Shown here: one piece after another, positions 62,101 to 64,000 of the stretch
Numbering within the stretch: the first letter of the stretch is position 1
Layout: each line of letters starts with the position of its first letter
NCBI GenBank assembly: GCA_047495785.1
Contig: JBLDXI010000028.1
Coordinates: 372,001 to 436,000, forward strand
Direction of reading: 5' to 3'
From: Lepidodermella squamata
Lineage: Eukaryota > Gastrotricha
DNA length: 64,000 nucleotides
The notes under the pieces: generated by a model
The model's database searches: none
The model's input: the letters and a program-made list of their open reading frames with translations, nothing else
What the model was told of the DNA's origin: nothing
Program-made: the position numbers and the translations under genes

Positions 62101-64000
62101 ATTTGCCAACACAGCATCGGCGCAATCGACAATGTTTCCGAAGTTGAGTTTTTCCAGGGTCATTCCTTTCGGCATATTGAGCTGCCGGAACAATTCGAGC
62201 CAGTGATCTTGCGATAAAGCCTCGCCTCTCACCCATTTGAAAGCTGGGCAGAGAGCTCGGAACTTGTCGATATCCTTCTGAATCCTAGCTACCATAGGGC
62301 TAGCTTCTTCAGTCCTCAGCTTTTCATGCCAGGTTGTCAAAAACTCCTCGAATTGATAGGTTTTCGATCTGAAAGAGATCCAATCTTCCTTACGCAGGAC
62401 TTCGAGGCCTGAGTGGAACTGCTCAAACAACGACCACATTTGTTCTTGAGCCGCTATGTCATCTTTCAGCTTTTTCGCCAGATCAAAATCAGGATTATCC
62501 ATGCCGAAGTGATCGCATTCAGAACTCAATTTGGTAATTGCAGCGTCCAACTCATCGAATTCCTTCTTCCGATCTTTAATGCTTTGAATAGCGTCGAGAA
62601 GTTGTTTGTTGGTCCCGAATAGCAAGTCATCCTTCGGCTTCAATTGCGCCCATCTAGCCGAGAATTTTTCAACGTTTGCTTGCGTGTTTTTAACCTCGGT
62701 TAGCACGTTGCCTTTAATAACTTCAACCTGATCTCGAACCATGAGTTGATGAGATTCTAGTAAGACTTCGAACCTGTCCCAATTCGGCTGGAGTTGGGTT
62801 AAAGAATCAACCCCTCGCCCGACTGTTTGTCTCAACAGTTTGTTCTGCTCTTCACAGGCCTGAAACAGCGGTTGCATTTCCGCCTTCAATTTCGAGAATT
62901 CCGCATGTTTTACAGTCGCCTCCGAGATTTCCTCAACAGTTTGAGGACGCTTGGTTAACGTAGTAAGAGCTCCCTGGACGAACTGTTCGATTTTCTGAAC
63001 ATTTTGCTGGCATCGAGTTCTCAAAACGTGGACCAATGCATCCTGTAACTGCTGCAACAGATCTTCGACCGAAAGCTTGAACGGGTTGAGATTGATCAAG
63101 ATACAGTCGATTTTAATGTGGTTCGGCAGCTTCTCGATATCGGCACCTCGAATTTTTAGGGCTTTGAAGTTATCCTCGAAATCAACGTTAGTTACAAGAT
63201 GTTTATCGACAAATTCTTCGACATCATATTTAGCCAAAGAGCTGAAGTCACGAAATCTCTCTGTGACCAATTGAAGTCGTTTGAAGATGGATGAAGCTTT
63301 CTCGAAGCAGGTTATCATTCCTTCCGGGTGGCGCTCGATAATAGATGGGAAAATGAAACCTTCAGTTCGATCGCCAACGCCCCGGAACAAGTTCGGAATC
63401 GAGATGAATTTCTTCATTTCTTTGTAATATCTCGACTTGATTTGTTCGAAAGGCGGGTTGAACTGAATCTTGCCTGATCGAATGACCAAATCAGCTTGAA
63501 TTTCGGGTTGGTTTTCGTTCAAAGCCTCCAAGCCCATCAGCCATTGGTGTTCAAGGGCTTTGTAGAGCTGTCGGTCTAAATGATCACGCCAGGGTTTCAT
63601 TCCCTCGGCCGAAAAGCCTTGGTCGACCAAATTAGCCATGATGTGCCTGATTTCCATCAGAACGTCCTTCCACTGTTGCTGTTGTCTTAGAAGGTCGATA
63701 CTGAGTAGCCTAGCAATTTTTTCAATGATTGTTTGGTGGCTTTGGCGGAGTTTTCTGTTCTCATTCGTGAGTTTATCCGCGACTTTTTGAAGTTTCTGGA
63801 TGTAGGCCTCCAATTCCTCAGCGCTATCCCAAGTCACAGAAACATTGCCAGAAGCGCCAGTTTTTGAGTCGCCCTTCGGTTTCTTTATCAATCGCTCGAA
63901 TTCCAAAGCGGTGTTCAACATCATAGCTTGTTGACATGGCAACATTTGTTGATCGATAGTGTTGTAGAAATGACCGACTTGTTGCAGCACAATCGCGTAT
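50105..64000 (-). CDS. DYNC2H1: Cytoplasmic dynein-2 heavy chain (partial, N-terminus outside window)
   Basis: Motor of retrograde intraflagellar transport in cilia (CHE-3 in C. elegans). Nine exons lie in the window: 59703-64000 (open at the edge), 59248-59652, 57640-58949, 57485-57577, 55603-56368, 53876-54910, 53606-53724, 52350-53294 and 50105-52297; all join in phase, about 3,720 residues, so some 600 N-terminal residues are missing. After the tail and linker come AAA1 (GPAGTGKTESV, near 60765-60790), AAA2 (GPSGAGKTALW, near 59881-59910), AAA3 (GPDGCGKSLML, near 58565-58595) and AAA4 (GPVGTGRRTAA, near 56308-56330). The antiparallel stalk with microtubule-binding tip is in 53876-54910. 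AAA5 follows, then AAA6 (SAGADPSQELQ, VAMGQGQADTAVQ) and the C-terminal domain. CDEGIDVKSMGRIFIGLV in AAA1 and SFLAK in the stalk mark dynein-2, not dynein-1. The AAA4 Walker Lys is Arg, as in vertebrate DYNC2H1. Confidence 0.97.
55027..55500. other. Longer AT-rich intron of dynein-2
   Basis: Part of the intron 54911-55602. It is very AT-rich with many TTTCAAAATT-like strings. No exon or element was recognised. Confidence 0.5.
56755..57014 (+). CDS. OTU-like domain fragment, antisense in a dynein-2 intron
   Basis: An ATG-initiated frame of 86 codons lies in the intron 56369-57484, on the opposite strand. It reads NWTHDCLVEAAATLFEVTIF, then a divergent middle, then VFLKFANGNHFEPE. This matches the C-terminal half of OTU cysteine proteases: the helix after W-x-H, the strand leading to it, and the catalytic His in N-H-[FY]-E-P. 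The N-terminal half with the catalytic Cys (DGNC-type motif) is absent within the frame and I found none upstream. It may be a gene remnant or part of a transposon protein (some transposons carry OTU domains). Confidence is limited by its length. Confidence 0.5.

Overview
This is nuclear DNA from an invertebrate animal with a compact genome. The genes include a Cys-loop receptor of the nicotinic type, glutaminase with ankyrin repeats, cohesin SMC3, the intraflagellar-transport motor dynein-2 and trypsin-like proteases. They have GT-AG introns, most only about 45-70 bp long, and AATAAA poly(A) signals. The phylum cannot be fixed by eye. A small-genome group such as nematodes, tardigrades or rotifers fits the introns, but acceptors vary and I see no spliced-leader evidence. 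All exon models below were read from splice sites and reading-phase continuity.

Layout. (1) 0.7-2.5 kb: glutaminase (+). (2) 3.1-4.5 kb: a secreted protein made only of six thyroglobulin type-1 domains (+), with a clear TATA box. (3) 4.7-6.2 kb: an unrecognised multi-pass membrane protein (-). (4) 9.0-21.9 kb, all minus strand: a TRM9-family tRNA methyltransferase, RABL3 (with a broken Ty1/copia fragment in an intron) and SMC3. (5) 23.2-24.7 kb: two tandem PTTG1IP-like membrane proteins (+). (6) 24.7-33.8 kb: a transposon-rich tract with two LINE 3' ends, two inverted-terminal-repeat DNA elements of one family in opposite orientation, and a third element nested in one of them. The outer element of that nest has split an exon of a small secreted-protein gene and left an exact 8-bp target duplication. 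(7) 33.8-43.0 kb: three aldehyde dehydrogenase genes (one mitochondrial, two cytosolic, one of these with a single-base frameshift) and a coiled-coil/beta-propeller gene between the second and third. (8) 43.6-47.4 kb: two tandem secreted or membrane-anchored trypsin-like proteases. (9) 47.6-49.6 kb: a nicotinic-type receptor subunit. (10) 50.1-64.0 kb: dynein-2 heavy chain (-), whose N-terminus lies outside the window, with an antisense OTU-like fragment in one intron.

Most genes are ordinary housekeeping, ciliary and secreted-enzyme genes and do not form one pathway. The tandem pairs and triplets (PTTG1IP-like, ALDH, proteases) show local duplication. The points most worth a second look are the nested transposon insertion inside the secreted gene, the SMC3 acetylation site with Gln in place of the second Lys, the six thyroglobulin domains that all lack the usual Trp, and the OTU-like fragment in the dynein-2 intron.
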